A stretch of DNA of 64,000 bases, from positions 5,077,501 to 5,141,500 of the forward strand of contig NZ_CP108036.1 in the NCBI RefSeq assembly GCF_036170895.1. Direction: 5' to 3'. The notes below the pieces were generated by a model that did no database searches, was not told the DNA's origin, and worked only from the letters and a program-made list of their open reading frames with translations. A program made the position numbers and the translations under genes. Source of the stretch: Streptomyces erythrochromogenes. GTDB taxonomy: Bacteria > Actinomycetota > Actinomycetes > Streptomycetales > Streptomycetaceae. Of this stretch, positions 31,908-41,491 are shown in pieces. Numbering within the stretch: the stretch's first letter is position 1; each line of letters begins with the position of its first letter.

Positions 31908-34202
31908 CTACGGCCAGACGTGCGCCAGGGTCGGTTCCGGCGCGGCGGTCGAGGCCGGGGCCGGGGCCGGCGGGGCCGGGTGGCGGTCCGGGAGCGGGAT
32001 GATCGCCGGGGACGGGGTCGTCTGGCCCAGGAAGACCCGGCGGACCACGCGCTCCGCCGCGTGGCCGTCGTCGTACGAGCAGAAGCGCGCGCGGAAGGCG
32101 GAGCGCAGCTGGGCGGAGCGCGAGCCCTGCCAGTGGCCCGTGGTGAAGATGTCCACCAGCTCGTCCTGGGTGCGGGCGATCGCGCCCGGCGGGCACGACC
32201 GCAGGTCGAAGTAGGTGCCGCGGGCCGCCTCGTACGCCTCCCAGTCGTCCGCGTGGATCACGATCGGCCGGTCCAGCGCCGCGTAGTCGAACATCAGGGA
32301 CGAGTAGTCCGTGACGAGCGCGTCGGAGGCGAGGCACAGCTCCTCCACCGACGGGTGCGAGGAGACGTCCACGAGGCGCGGGTGGGGCTCCCACGTGCGG
32401 TCGGCGTCCGCGTACGTCAGGTGGGTGCGGACCAGCACGGTGAAGCGCGGGCCCAGGTCCCGCAGGAGCCGCTCGAAGTCCAGGTGGTCCGGCCGGCTGC
32501 GGCGGTAGTCGCGGTGGGTGGGCGCGTACAGGATCGCCGTCGAGCCCGCCGGGATCCCCAGCCGTTCGCGCAGCTCCAGCACGTCCGTCCGGCTCGCGCG
32601 GTGGAAGACGTCGTTGCGCGGGTAGCCGTATTCGAGGGTCGTGTACGAGGACGGGACGGCCTTCTCCCACACCAGTGTGGAGTGCCGGTTCGCGGAGAGC
32701 AGGTAGTCCCACTGGTCGGCGCCGCGCAGCAGGCCCGCGAAGTCCGCGGTCGGGGTGGCCGCCGGCCGGTCCTGGAGGTCGAGGCCGACCCGCTTGAGCG
32801 GGGTGCCGTGCTGGGTCTGGAGCAGGATCTGGCCGGGCCGCTTGACCAGCGCGCGGTCGAAGTTGACGTTCGTGACCAGGTACCCGGCCCGGGCCAGGGC
32901 GCTCCAGTACGCCGCCGAACCGGGACGCAGCGCCACCGTCTCCCGCGGGAGCGTCGCGGCGTGCGCCGGGTCGCAGATCCACGCCGTGCGCATCCGGGGC
33001 GCCAGTTCACGCAGTTTGGCCTCGATCGCCGCCGGGTTGCAGGCGTAGCCGCCGTGCCAGTACGCGGAGAAGACCGCGAGCTCCGGGCGCAGCGGCAGCA
33101 GCCGCTGGATCCGGTAGTGCAGCCGCACAGAGGACTCCCGCAGGCCCCGCCCCAGCGCCGTGGCGGCCCGGCCCAGCGCCAGTCCCGCCGAGCGCAGCAC
33201 CGACAGCATCCGGTAGCTCCGCCGGGCGCCCAGCCGCATCAGCGCGTGCCGGATCCGGTCGGTCCGCGACAGGGACAGCGGCAGCGAACTCCGGGCGCCC
33301 GGGGCGCGGTAGCGGCGCAGCAGGGCGGAGGCCCGGGCGAAGAACTCGGCCCGGCTGGCGCGCGGGAGGCGGCGGGTGTCGGAGTGGACGGCGCAGAAGT
33401 GCTCGGCCATCCGGCGGTGCAGGGTGGAGCGCCAGCGCTCCAGCTCGGGCCGTCCGGCGAGGTAGCCGAAGACCCGCTCGTACTGGTCGAAGATCTCCAG
33501 GTGGCGGGGGGTTGAGGTGGTCAGGATCGATCCGGTGCGCCGCTGGCGGTAGTGGACGCAGACCCGGTCCAGGACGGCGACGGACTCCGCGGCCAGCATC
33601 GCCGGGTAGGTCCAGGGGGTGTCCTCGTAGAGCCCGGGCGGGAATTCGAGGCCCTCGCGCTCGATGTACTCGCGGCGGTACGCCTTGTTCCACACCACCA
33701 TCAGCATGGCGAGCAGCGCGGGGCGGTCGGCGAGCCGGAAGCTGGCCGGGCCCTCCTCGGACAGCCGGTGCGAGAGCCGGTTGCGCACCAGTTCCCCGGA
33801 CCAGTAGGCGCGCGCGTAGTCGTAGACCAGGACGTCGGGGGAGCCGGTGGCCTTCAGCCGGTCGGTGAGTGCCTGCAGGGCGCCCGGGGCGAGGGTGTCG
33901 TCGCCGTCGAGGAAGATCAGGTAGTCGCCGGTGGCCCGGACCAGGCCCGCGTTCCGCGCCGGGCCCAGCCCCAGGTTGTGCGCCAGGTGCACCGCGGTCA
34001 CCCGGGGGTCGCGGGCCGCGTACTCGTCGATGATCGAACCGCAGGCGTCGGGGGAGGCGTCGTCGACGGCGATCAGTTCCAGGTCCGGGTACGACTGCGT
34101 CAGGACCGAGTCCAGACTCTCCTGGAGGTAGGCCTGGACCTTGTACGCGGGCACGATGACGCTGAACCGGGGCACGGGACATCCAGGGGTCGGCGCGGGC
34201 AT
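31908..34202 (-). CDS. bifunctional glycosyltransferase / CDP-glycerol-type polymerase
   Basis: A 764-residue two-domain enzyme. Residues about 12-225 are a family 2 glycosyltransferase (FSVIVPAYKVQAYLQESLDS, AVDDASPDACG, the DxD-like FLDGDDTLAPG). Residues about 395-720 match the CDP-glycerol glycerophosphotransferase (TagB/TagF) domain, with LLQTQHGTPLKRVG, ILYAPTHRDY, and the nucleotide-binding LVTDYSSLMFDYA. It probably adds sugar and polyol-phosphate units to a teichoic-acid-like wall polymer exported by the nearby ABC system. No transmembrane helix is seen. The ATG at 34202 is used; a GTG at 34175 would still keep the whole first domain. The C-terminal 40 residues are Pro/Ala-rich. Convergent with the TetR gene. 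Confidence 0.9.
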   Translation of the reverse strand: MPAPTPGCPVPRFSVIVPAYKVQAYLQESLDSVLTQSYPDLELIAVDDASPDACGSIIDEYAARDPRVTAVHLAHNLGLGPARNAGLVRATGDYLIFLDGDDTLAPGALQALTDRLKATGSPDVLVYDYARAYWSGELVRNRLSHRLSEEGPASFRLADRPALLAMLMVVWNKAYRREYIEREGLEFPPGLYEDTPWTYPAMLAAESVAVLDRVCVHYRQRRTGSILTTSTPRHLEIFDQYERVFGYLAGRPELERWRSTLHRRMAEHFCAVHSDTRRLPRASRAEFFARASALLRRYRAPGARSSLPLSLSRTDRIRHALMRLGARRSYRMLSVLRSAGLALGRAATALGRGLRESSVRLHYRIQRLLPLRPELAVFSAYWHGGYACNPAAIEAKLRELAPRMRTAWICDPAHAATLPRETVALRPGSAAYWSALARAGYLVTNVNFDRALVKRPGQILLQTQHGTPLKRVGLDLQDRPAATPTADFAGLLRGADQWDYLLSANRHSTLVWEKAVPSSYTTLEYGYPRNDVFHRASRTDVLELRERLGIPAGSTAILYAPTHRDYRRSRPDHLDFERLLRDLGPRFTVLVRTHLTYADADRTWEPHPRLVDVSSHPSVEELCLASDALVTDYSSLMFDYAALDRPIVIHADDWEAYEAARGTYFDLRSCPPGAIARTQDELVDIFTTGHWQGSRSAQLRSAFRARFCSYDDGHAAERVVRRVFLGQTTPSPAIIPLPDRHPAPPAPAPASTAAPEPTLAHVWP

Positions 34203-34291
34203 ATTGCCCAGGAACCCCCGGCGTGGCGATCGGGTTACGCAGCGTGTGGCATTCGGGTTACGGAGCGTCAACACCGCATGTGGGGCGGGGA

Positions 34292-35200
34292 CTATTTGAC
34301 CGCGCCGGCCATCACCCCCGTGACGAACTGCCGCTGGAACGCGAAGAAGACGACGAGCGGGACCACCATCGACAGGAACGCGCCCGGCGCCAGCACGTCG
34401 ATGTTGTTCCCGAACTGCCGTACCTGCTGCTGGAGCGCGACCGTGATCGGCGGGTTGGCCGAGTCGGCGAAGACCAGCGCCACCAGCATGTCGTTCCACA
34501 CCCACAGGAACTGGAAGATGCCGAGCGAGGCGATCGCCGGGCCGCCCAGCGGTAGCACCACCCGTGTGAACAGCCGCAGTTCACCCGCCCCGTCGAGGCG
34601 GGCCGCCTCCAGCAGCTCGCGCGGGATCTCCGCGAAGAAGTTGCGCAGCAGGAACACGGCGAAGGGCAGCCCGAAGGCGGTGTGGAAGAGCACCACGCCC
34701 GCCGTGGTCTCGAACAGCCCGATGGTGCCGAAGAGTTCCGACACCGGGATCAGCGCCACCTGCACGGGCACGACGAGCAGTCCGACGACGACGAGGAAGA
34801 GCCAGTCCCGGCCGGGGAAGTCCAGCCAGGCGAAGGCGTATCCGGCGAGCGAGCCGAGGACCAGCACGAGCAGCGTGGCCGGCACCGCGATCGCGAACGT
34901 GTTCAGCAGCGAGGAGGTGATCGTGTCGTTGGCCAGCAGCCGCTCGTAGTTGTCGGCGGTCAGCCGCGACGGCGCGCTGAACACCTGCCACCAGCCGCCG
35001 TCGTTCAGGTCGGTCGGGGCGACGAGGGAGGAGACGAGCAGCCCCAGGGTGGGCAGCAGCCAGAACAGCGCCGCCACGACCAGGAAGACGCGCACGGCCC
35101 CGCCGGCCAGCCGGCCGGCGGCCCGCCCCGCCAGACTGCCCGCGGAGCGCCCGGCCCGTGCCGCCGACGGTGTGGCCGGTGGCGCTTCGGTACGGGTCAT
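34292..35200 (-). CDS. sugar ABC transporter permease, MalG type
   Basis: A 302-residue inner-membrane permease of a carbohydrate importer (CUT1). Six helices follow a roughly 35-residue Ala/Arg-rich start. The EAA loop that contacts the ATPase is EIPRELLEAARLDGAGELRL (about 205-224). Family signatures PVQVALIPV and FQFLWVWNDMLVAL are present. Its ATG overlaps the partner permease stop by ATGA and follows GGAGGGGGA. No ATPase gene accompanies the set, so the system probably uses the shared sugar-import ATPase (MsiK) known in Streptomyces. Confidence 0.92.
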   Translation of the reverse strand: MTRTEAPPATPSAARAGRSAGSLAGRAAGRLAGGAVRVFLVVAALFWLLPTLGLLVSSLVAPTDLNDGGWWQVFSAPSRLTADNYERLLANDTITSSLLNTFAIAVPATLLVLVLGSLAGYAFAWLDFPGRDWLFLVVVGLLVVPVQVALIPVSELFGTIGLFETTAGVVLFHTAFGLPFAVFLLRNFFAEIPRELLEAARLDGAGELRLFTRVVLPLGGPAIASLGIFQFLWVWNDMLVALVFADSANPPITVALQQQVRQFGNNIDVLAPGAFLSMVVPLVVFFAFQRQFVTGVMAGAVK

Positions 35201-36513
35201 CGGTCCCCCTCCTTCCGCAGGCGGCGGATGTTCACGAGCATCACCGGAATCACCAGCAACAGCAGCAGCACGGCGATGGCGCTGCCCAGCCCCGGATCGG
35301 CGTCGGTGCCGAAGGAGGTCCGGTACAGCTGGAGCGCGAGCACGTTCGCGTCGTCCTGCACCGCGCCCGGCGCGATCACGAAGACCAGGTCGAAGATCTT
35401 CATGACGTTGATGACGAGCGTGACGATCACGACCGCCAGCAGGGGCGCCAGCAGCGGGACGGTGATCCGCCGGAACACCTGCCACTCGTTCGCCCCGTCC
35501 ACCCGCGCCGCCTCCAGCAGCTCCCGCGGTACGGCGGCCAGCCCGGCTCCGATCAGCACCATCGCGAAACCGGCCCACATCCACACGTACGCCCCGATGA
35601 CCGCCGGGGTGACCAGCGCCGGGCCGAGCCACTCCACCCCGCCGTACGCCTCCCGGAAGTTGGCCGCGGGCAGCCGCAATAGCGCCCCGTCGGCCTTCTC
35701 GGACAGCGTGAAGGTGCCGTCGGCGCGGGCGGTCGCCGTATCGACCACCCGGCCGTCCTTGACCGCCTCGATCCGCATCCCGGAGAAGCCCTGCTCGCTC
35801 GGGTCGACCACGTTCGTCGCGCCGCCCCCGCCCCGGGTGAAGTCCTGCCAGACGGTGCCGGTGACCTTCCCCGCCGCCGGCGCCGGGGTGCCCGCCGTAC
35901 GGGTCCCCTCGGGCAGCGCCTCCGGGGCCATGCCCACCAGCGGGAGCAGCACCGGGCTGCCCGCGCGCACCGGTTCGCGGGTCACGAAGGCGCCCCCGCC
36001 CGCGTCCGCCAGCGGCGAGTCACGGCCCGGACGGGCCTTGGGGAAGGCCGAGGACTGCGCGAAGGTGTCGTGGACGCCGACCCAGACCGCGTTGGCGACG
36101 CCCCGGTCGGGGTCGTGGTCGTAGACGAGCCGGAAGATGATGCCCGCGGCCAGCATCGAGATCGCCATCGGCATGAACACCAGCAGCTTGAACGCCGTTC
36201 CCCAGCGCACCCGTTCGGTCAGCACCGCGAAGATCAGCCCGAGGGCGGTGGCCGTGGCCGGGGCGAGCACCACCCACACCGCCGTGTTCTTCAGGGCGGT
36301 GCGGATGCTGTCGTCGGTGAGGATCTCCCGGTAGTTGTCGCCGCCGACGAAGACCCCGCCGGAACGGTCGAAGAAGCTGCGGTAGAGGGAGTAGCCGATC
36401 GGGTGCACGACGAGCGCGCCGAGCAGCACGAGGGCCGGCAGGAGGAACGCCGCCGCCACCAGACGGCGGCGCCGGGCCTCGGCGGACAGACCGTGGGCGG
36501 CGGGGGCCGTCAC
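35197..36513 (-). CDS. sugar ABC transporter permease, MalF type, with large extracellular insert
   Basis: A 438-residue permease, about 130 longer than the usual 300. Helices near 18-40, 75-100 and 108-130 are followed by a roughly 155-residue insert (about 133-290) and then the remaining helices; the EAA loop is at about 331-350 (LLEAARVDGANEWQVF). The insert contains a small beta-sandwich-like segment (GMRIEAVKDGRVVDTATARA, DGTFTLSEKADGALLRLP) resembling carboxypeptidase-regulatory or Cna-B-like domains. It should lie outside the membrane, where E. coli MalF also has an extra domain (P2), though of different sequence. It starts at GTG 36513, 4 bases after the binding-protein stop. Confidence 0.88.
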   Translation of the reverse strand: MTAPAAHGLSAEARRRRLVAAAFLLPALVLLGALVVHPIGYSLYRSFFDRSGGVFVGGDNYREILTDDSIRTALKNTAVWVVLAPATATALGLIFAVLTERVRWGTAFKLLVFMPMAISMLAAGIIFRLVYDHDPDRGVANAVWVGVHDTFAQSSAFPKARPGRDSPLADAGGGAFVTREPVRAGSPVLLPLVGMAPEALPEGTRTAGTPAPAAGKVTGTVWQDFTRGGGGATNVVDPSEQGFSGMRIEAVKDGRVVDTATARADGTFTLSEKADGALLRLPAANFREAYGGVEWLGPALVTPAVIGAYVWMWAGFAMVLIGAGLAAVPRELLEAARVDGANEWQVFRRITVPLLAPLLAVVIVTLVINVMKIFDLVFVIAPGAVQDDANVLALQLYRTSFGTDADPGLGSAIAVLLLLLVIPVMLVNIRRLRKEGDR

Positions 36514-36517
36514 GGGA

Positions 36518-37876
36518 TCAGTTCCCGTAGGCCTTGGCCGCGTCCGCCTCCAGTTTCGCCTGGGTGCCCGCCACGTCGGAGGGGTTCGCCAGGAAGTCCT
36601 GGAGCGCCTTCCACTCGCCCGCGCCCGGCGTCCCGCCGAACGCCGCCGGCGCCTGGTCCGACATGTCGAAGCGGAAGTCGTCGCCCGCCGCGATCAGCGC
36701 CTTGGCGATGCCCCGCTGGATGTCGTTCGGGTACGCCGCCGGGTCGACCGCCTTGTTCGGGGAGACGAAACCGCCCTCGCGGGCCTGGATCTGCGCCGCG
36801 TCCGCCGACGCCAGGAACGTCAGCAGCGCCTGCGCGCCCTTCGAGGGCTTCAGCGCGACGGCCACGTCACCCCCCGAGACCACCGGCGCCTTCGCGCCGA
36901 CGGCCGGGAAGGGGAACACCAGGGCGTCCTCCCCGACCTTCGCCTCGGTCTGCCCGATGTTCACCGCGACGAAGTCGCCCTCGAAGACCATCGCGGCCGC
37001 CGGCCGGTCGCCGCCCGTGAAGGTCTGCGTCACCGACTTCGGGAACTCGGTGGCCAGCGCCCCGCTCGTGCCGCCCGCCAGGAAGTCCCCCCGCCCGAAC
37101 AGCTCGCCGAGCGTGGTCAGGGCCTGCTTGACGCTGTCGTCCGTCCACTTGATCTCGTGCTTGGCCAGCTGGTCGTACTTCTCCGGGCCCGCCTGGGAGA
37201 GGTAGATGTTCTCGAACCAGTCCGTGAGGGTCCAGCCGTCCGCGCCCGCCACCGAGACCGCCGGGGTGCCCGACGCCGACAGGGTGTCCGCCGCGGTGAT
37301 CAGTTCCTTCCAGGTCTTCGGCGGCTTGACGCCCGCCGCCTCGAAGGCCTTCGCGTTGTACCAGATCAGCGACTTGTTGGCGGCCTTGTAGTAGACGCCG
37401 TACTGGGTGCCGCCGACCGCGCCCAGCGACTTCCAGCCCGCCGAGTAGTTCTTGTCCAGCTGCGCCTGCGCCTCCGGTCCCACCGGCTGCGCCCACTTGT
37501 TCTCCACCGCCGAGACCAGCGCCCCGACCTGCGGCAGCAGCGCGACGTCCGGCGGAGCCCCGCCGGCGATCTTGGTGCCGAGGAAGGTGACGATCGGGTC
37601 CTGGGCCGGGACGAAGGTGACGGAAGCCCCCGTCCGCTTCTCGAACTCCTTCAGGACCTTGGTGAAGTTCTCCTGCTCGGGGCCCGTCCAGACCGCCGCG
37701 ACCTGGAGCTTCTCGCCGTCCAGGCGCGGTAACTCCACCCCGGGCGAGGCCGTGGCGCCCTGCGGCGCCCGGGGCTCCTTCTCCGCGTCGCCCCCGCACG
37801 CCGTGAGCGCGAGCGCGCCCGCCGCGGCCAGCGCCGCCCACCTGAGATGCGTACGGCCCGTTCCGTGCTCGCGCAT
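36518..37876 (-). CDS. sugar ABC transporter substrate-binding lipoprotein
   Basis: A 452-residue extracellular solute-binding protein (family 1). The lipobox is LTAC with Cys27, followed by an acidic linker. The mature protein has typical binding-protein segments: FEKRTGASVTFVPAQD (about 90-105), YYKAANKSLIWYNAKAFEAAG, PPKTWKELITAADTL and MVFEGDFVAVNIGQTEA. It is the first gene of a three-gene importer operon with the two permeases downstream. The sugar is not evident. The 117-base gap to the FHA gene upstream should hold its promoter. Confidence 0.93.
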   Translation of the reverse strand: MREHGTGRTHLRWAALAAAGALALTACGGDAEKEPRAPQGATASPGVELPRLDGEKLQVAAVWTGPEQENFTKVLKEFEKRTGASVTFVPAQDPIVTFLGTKIAGGAPPDVALLPQVGALVSAVENKWAQPVGPEAQAQLDKNYSAGWKSLGAVGGTQYGVYYKAANKSLIWYNAKAFEAAGVKPPKTWKELITAADTLSASGTPAVSVAGADGWTLTDWFENIYLSQAGPEKYDQLAKHEIKWTDDSVKQALTTLGELFGRGDFLAGGTSGALATEFPKSVTQTFTGGDRPAAAMVFEGDFVAVNIGQTEAKVGEDALVFPFPAVGAKAPVVSGGDVAVALKPSKGAQALLTFLASADAAQIQAREGGFVSPNKAVDPAAYPNDIQRGIAKALIAAGDDFRFDMSDQAPAAFGGTPGAGEWKALQDFLANPSDVAGTQAKLEADAAKAYGN

Positions 37877-37993
37877 GGCTCTGCCCCCGATACCCGTGGT
37901 GTGTCCCGGACCACAAGGTCTACGCCGACCCGCGCGCCCCCGCAATACCGCGTCACCGGGACGGGCGCGAGGCCCGGCAGTGTCGCCAGGACC

Positions 37994-40900
37994 TCAGGAG
38001 GCGTCCAGGGGCGCCGGCGGGAACAGCACGGGTATCGCCGAGACCAGGTGCGCGGCCCGGTCCAGGGCGCTGGCCAGCAGCGCGAGGTCGGTCGGGCCGT
38101 TGCCCAGCTCGCGCACCGGCCGGCGGGCCGGCGGATCGCCCATCCGCTCCCACTCCACCGGGACCACCGTCGGCCGCAGGGTCGCCGTCCGGGGGATCCG
38201 CCCGGTGACCCGGCCCGCCTGGAAGGGGACCGTACGGCCGTCCGCGAAGCGGAGCACGCCGCGGCCGGGCCCCGGCTGGTCCGGGGCCTCGAGCTCCACG
38301 CGCAGGGCCGCCATCCGGGCCGGGCCGGTGTCGGCCGTACGGTCCGGGCGGGACGTGCTCGCCACCAGGTGCACGCCGAGCCGGGCGCCGTCACGGGCCA
38401 CCGCCTCCAGCGCCCGCACCACCGAGCCGGCGGCGGGCCGCCCCGCACTGCCCAGCCCGGGCGCGACCAGTGCGTCGAGGTCGTCCACGAGCACGACCAG
38501 GCGGGGCAGCGGGCTCGGCCCGACCGGATCCGTACGGGTGGCCGAGGCGCGCAGCCGCAGCGTTCCCGTCCGTACGGGCTCGCCGGTGCCCGGCGGGCCG
38601 GCGGACGGGCCGCCGTCGCCGCGGACCTCGCCCGGGGCGGGTCGGCGGGGCGCGACCATCCGGCCGGACACCTCGCGCTGCGCGTGCCACTCGGCGAAGT
38701 GGACGCCGTCCAGCAGCTCGGCGCGCCGCTTGAGCTCCGCGCCCAGCGCCTGCGCGAACTCCCGCATGCGCAGCGGGTCGGAGGCGACGAGGTGGGCGGA
38801 GACGTGCGGGAGTTCGGTACAGGGCAGCAGTCCGTCGCCGCGCTCGCCGCCGGCCCCGTCGAGGAGGACGAGGCCGAGCCGGTCCGGCCGGGCGCCCGAG
38901 GACAGCGAAGCGGCCACCGAGCGCAGCAGCTCGGTCCGCCCGCTGCCGGCGGGCCCCTCCACGATCAGGTGCGGGCCGTCGTGGACCAGTTCGGTGCCGA
39001 CGGGTCCGCGCCGCCCGCTGCCCAGCACGATCTCGGCCAGGCCGCCCTGGCCCTGCCCCTGGTCGGTGGCGGCCGCCCAGCGGGCCATCAGGGAGGCCGG
39101 GGTGGCCCGGGCCAGCCCCAGCTCGTCCAGCAGGCGTGCCGTGGCGGGCAGCGTGGCGGCCGTGGGACGGCTCGGCCCGCCGGTCCCGGCGTCGGTGGGC
39201 CGCAGGGGTGCCAGGGCCCGGGCGAACCGCTCGGCCCAGGCGGTGGAGACGGCGTCGGAGACGGCGGTGCCGCCGGACGGGACCGGCCGGCCGCCCCGGA
39301 TCTCGAAGGTCCGTACGGCCGTGGCCACGTCCCCGCTGAGCAGGGCGACCGCACCGCAGTCCCGGAAGGCGGAGGTGCCCGCGCAGGCGGACTCGTACGT
39401 GTCGGTGACCGGGGAGGCGGGGGTGGCGGCCGGGGCCTCGGCGAGTGCCAGGACGTGGATCCCGGCGGCCGGCCCGTGCGAGGCGAGCCGGCCTGTGATG
39501 TCGCGCAGCGCGCCGGTGCCCGGATCGCCGTCGAGGACGAGGAGCGTGTACGGGCCCGCGTAGGCGTCGGCCGTCTCGCGGACCTGGTCGGGAGAGGCGC
39601 TCGCCCAGTGCGCGCCCAGCGGACCGTCGTCGAGGCGCCGGGTCAGCTCGGCCGTGCGGGCGGCGGCCTGGTCGCGGTCGAACGCGAGGAGCAGGCGGCA
39701 GTCCTGGCCGTGCGCGGGCCGTACGTGGGGCAGCCAGCCCAGCCAGCCCCAGTCGCGCCGCCGGTCGGCGAGCGGACGGGCCCGGTCGGCGCAGACGAGC
39801 ACGATCTCCAGCTGCCCCGGTGCGTGCAGTCCGGCGAGCTGCGCGACCACCCAGCGGGCGGCCCCGGACAGCCGGGCGCGCGGGCCGGCCAGGCCGAGGG
39901 CGCCGACGGCGGGCAGCGACACCCGGTTGCCGGCGCCGAGCCCGACCTCCAGCGGCGCGGTACCGGCGGCCCGCCCGGACGTACGGGACCACAGGCGCGC
40001 GGTGGGTCCCATCGCGGCCAGCAGCAGTGCGGCCGGGTCGTCGGGGTGCGGCGGGGTGGCGGCGACGACGGCCTCCGGAGCGGCCTGCGCGACGTCCTCT
40101 CCGCGCACCCACTTGCGGGCCCACGCCCCGAGGCCCTTGCGGCGGCCGGATCCGGGCCGGGACCCGTCCGGCCCGGCCGCGCCGGGACCGTCGGCGGAGT
40201 CGGGCGTACCGGGGTGGGCGGCGCCGACCGCGCCGGCCGGCCCGGCGGTGTCCGCGGCGGTGCCGGAGGCGCCCGGTGCCCGGCCGGGCGCGGCGGGCGG
40301 CAGGTGCAGGCCGTACGCCCGGGCGCCGGGGCCGGCCGGGCCGCGGGCGCCCGCGGCGCTCCCGGGGACGTCGGGGAAGGCCCCTGCGGGGCCGTCGGGG
40401 CCGTCGGAGCCGGTGGGCGCGGCGAGGGCCAGGTGGCCCTCCTGGTCCGGGATCACGGGCAGCGCGGGCGCGCTCGCGGGCGCCAGCCGCAGGGTGGACT
40501 CGCCGACCTGCAGCAGGGCCCCCGGGGGCAGGGCGACCGGCTGGATCCCGACCGGGGAGCCGTCGAGGGTGGTGCCGTTGGTCGAGTCCAGGTCCGCCAC
40601 GGCGACCCGGCCGTCGCCGATGACCGTCACCGCGCAGTGCATCCGGGACACGTCGGGGTCGTCCAGCGGGACGTCGGCGTCGGAGGACCGGCCGATCCGG
40701 ATCTGCCCGCCGTGCAGCAGGTGCACCCCGCCCGCGTCGGGTCCGGCCACGACGTGCAGCTGGGGCGCGCCGAGGCCGTCCTCGGGCAGCACGTCCGGCA
40801 TCGGGGAGTGCAGCGCCAGCACCGCGCCGTCCACCAGCGGCGGCTCGCCCAGCACCCGCCGCTGGAGGTCGAGGCGCTCGGAGCCCGCGTACAGCACGAC

Positions 40901-41056
40901 CGTGCCCCCGGTGTCGGGGCCGCCGACGGTGGCCGCGAGCCCGGAGGCGACCGCGGCCAGCGCGGTGCCGGCGGGCGCGGTGACGAGCACGTCACAGCTC
41001 GCGGGGGCGGTCTGGTGGCCGCTGCGCGACCCGAGGACGGTCAGCCGGATCTGCAT
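37994..41056 (-). CDS. FHA domain protein with FtsK/EccC-like ATPase region
   Basis: A 1020-residue protein. Residues about 98-180 form an FHA phosphothreonine-binding domain with the conserved IRIGR (119-123), SRMH (137-140) and STNG (158-161). A roughly 100-residue Gly/Pro/Ala-rich linker follows (about 205-310). The C-terminal 650 residues resemble FtsK/SpoIIIE-type ATPases such as EccC of type VII secretion. The first P-loop is GPAGSGRTELLRS near residue 700, with Arg in place of the essential Lys. Acidic Walker-B-like stretches LGLVLLDGAGG and RLVVLVDDLDALV follow. No transmembrane helix is obvious. It is divergent from pkaA, so kinase-dependent binding by FHA is a reasonable inference. 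Whether it hydrolyses ATP is doubtful. Confidence 0.82.
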   Translation of the reverse strand: MQIRLTVLGSRSGHQTAPASCDVLVTAPAGTALAAVASGLAATVGGPDTGGTVVLYAGSERLDLQRRVLGEPPLVDGAVLALHSPMPDVLPEDGLGAPQLHVVAGPDAGGVHLLHGGQIRIGRSSDADVPLDDPDVSRMHCAVTVIGDGRVAVADLDSTNGTTLDGSPVGIQPVALPPGALLQVGESTLRLAPASAPALPVIPDQEGHLALAAPTGSDGPDGPAGAFPDVPGSAAGARGPAGPGARAYGLHLPPAAPGRAPGASGTAADTAGPAGAVGAAHPGTPDSADGPGAAGPDGSRPGSGRRKGLGAWARKWVRGEDVAQAAPEAVVAATPPHPDDPAALLLAAMGPTARLWSRTSGRAAGTAPLEVGLGAGNRVSLPAVGALGLAGPRARLSGAARWVVAQLAGLHAPGQLEIVLVCADRARPLADRRRDWGWLGWLPHVRPAHGQDCRLLLAFDRDQAAARTAELTRRLDDGPLGAHWASASPDQVRETADAYAGPYTLLVLDGDPGTGALRDITGRLASHGPAAGIHVLALAEAPAATPASPVTDTYESACAGTSAFRDCGAVALLSGDVATAVRTFEIRGGRPVPSGGTAVSDAVSTAWAERFARALAPLRPTDAGTGGPSRPTAATLPATARLLDELGLARATPASLMARWAAATDQGQGQGGLAEIVLGSGRRGPVGTELVHDGPHLIVEGPAGSGRTELLRSVAASLSSGARPDRLGLVLLDGAGGERGDGLLPCTELPHVSAHLVASDPLRMREFAQALGAELKRRAELLDGVHFAEWHAQREVSGRMVAPRRPAPGEVRGDGGPSAGPPGTGEPVRTGTLRLRASATRTDPVGPSPLPRLVVLVDDLDALVAPGLGSAGRPAAGSVVRALEAVARDGARLGVHLVASTSRPDRTADTGPARMAALRVELEAPDQPGPGRGVLRFADGRTVPFQAGRVTGRIPRTATLRPTVVPVEWERMGDPPARRPVRELGNGPTDLALLASALDRAAHLVSAIPVLFPPAPLDAS

Positions 41057-41491
41057 CGCCGTCAGCGGTCCCTTCTGCGCGGTGCGCGGTGTGTGCGCCC
41101 GGCAGGGGATCCCGTGACACGCATGCCCGATCGCCCCCACCCGGCACGGACGCGTCGTCCGGTCAGGTCTGCCCGGAAGGCGGGGCTCCCGTCCCGTGCC
41201 GTTCCGTACGGGTGCATCCTCGCACCTGTCGCGGACAACACGCCCGGCACCCGGCAATAAATGATCTTGATCTGTTGCGGGCCGGGCAAGGGCCCGATCG
41301 AATCCGGACCGCGAGCGGGGGAAAGAGGGGGAAAATCGCCTCCGGCATACCCCGAAAACGTCACCCTCCGTACATATGTGCGGCAACCAACCTCCGCGGA
41401 CCGGCGTCTTCCCGGGGGACACCCCCTAGAGTGGGCCGGAAAACCACTCGACGGATCGACCACAGCAGACGACAGCAGGGGAGCGCGAGAC
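41057..41491. other. 435-base divergent intergenic region between FHA gene and pkaA
   Basis: It contains no convincing gene. On the plus strand TAGAGT at 41427-41432 is a good -10 box for pkaA, giving a leader of about 50 bases. An AT-richer patch near 41255-41280 (CAATAAATGATCTTGATCTG) stands out against the surrounding GC. Confidence 0.5.
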
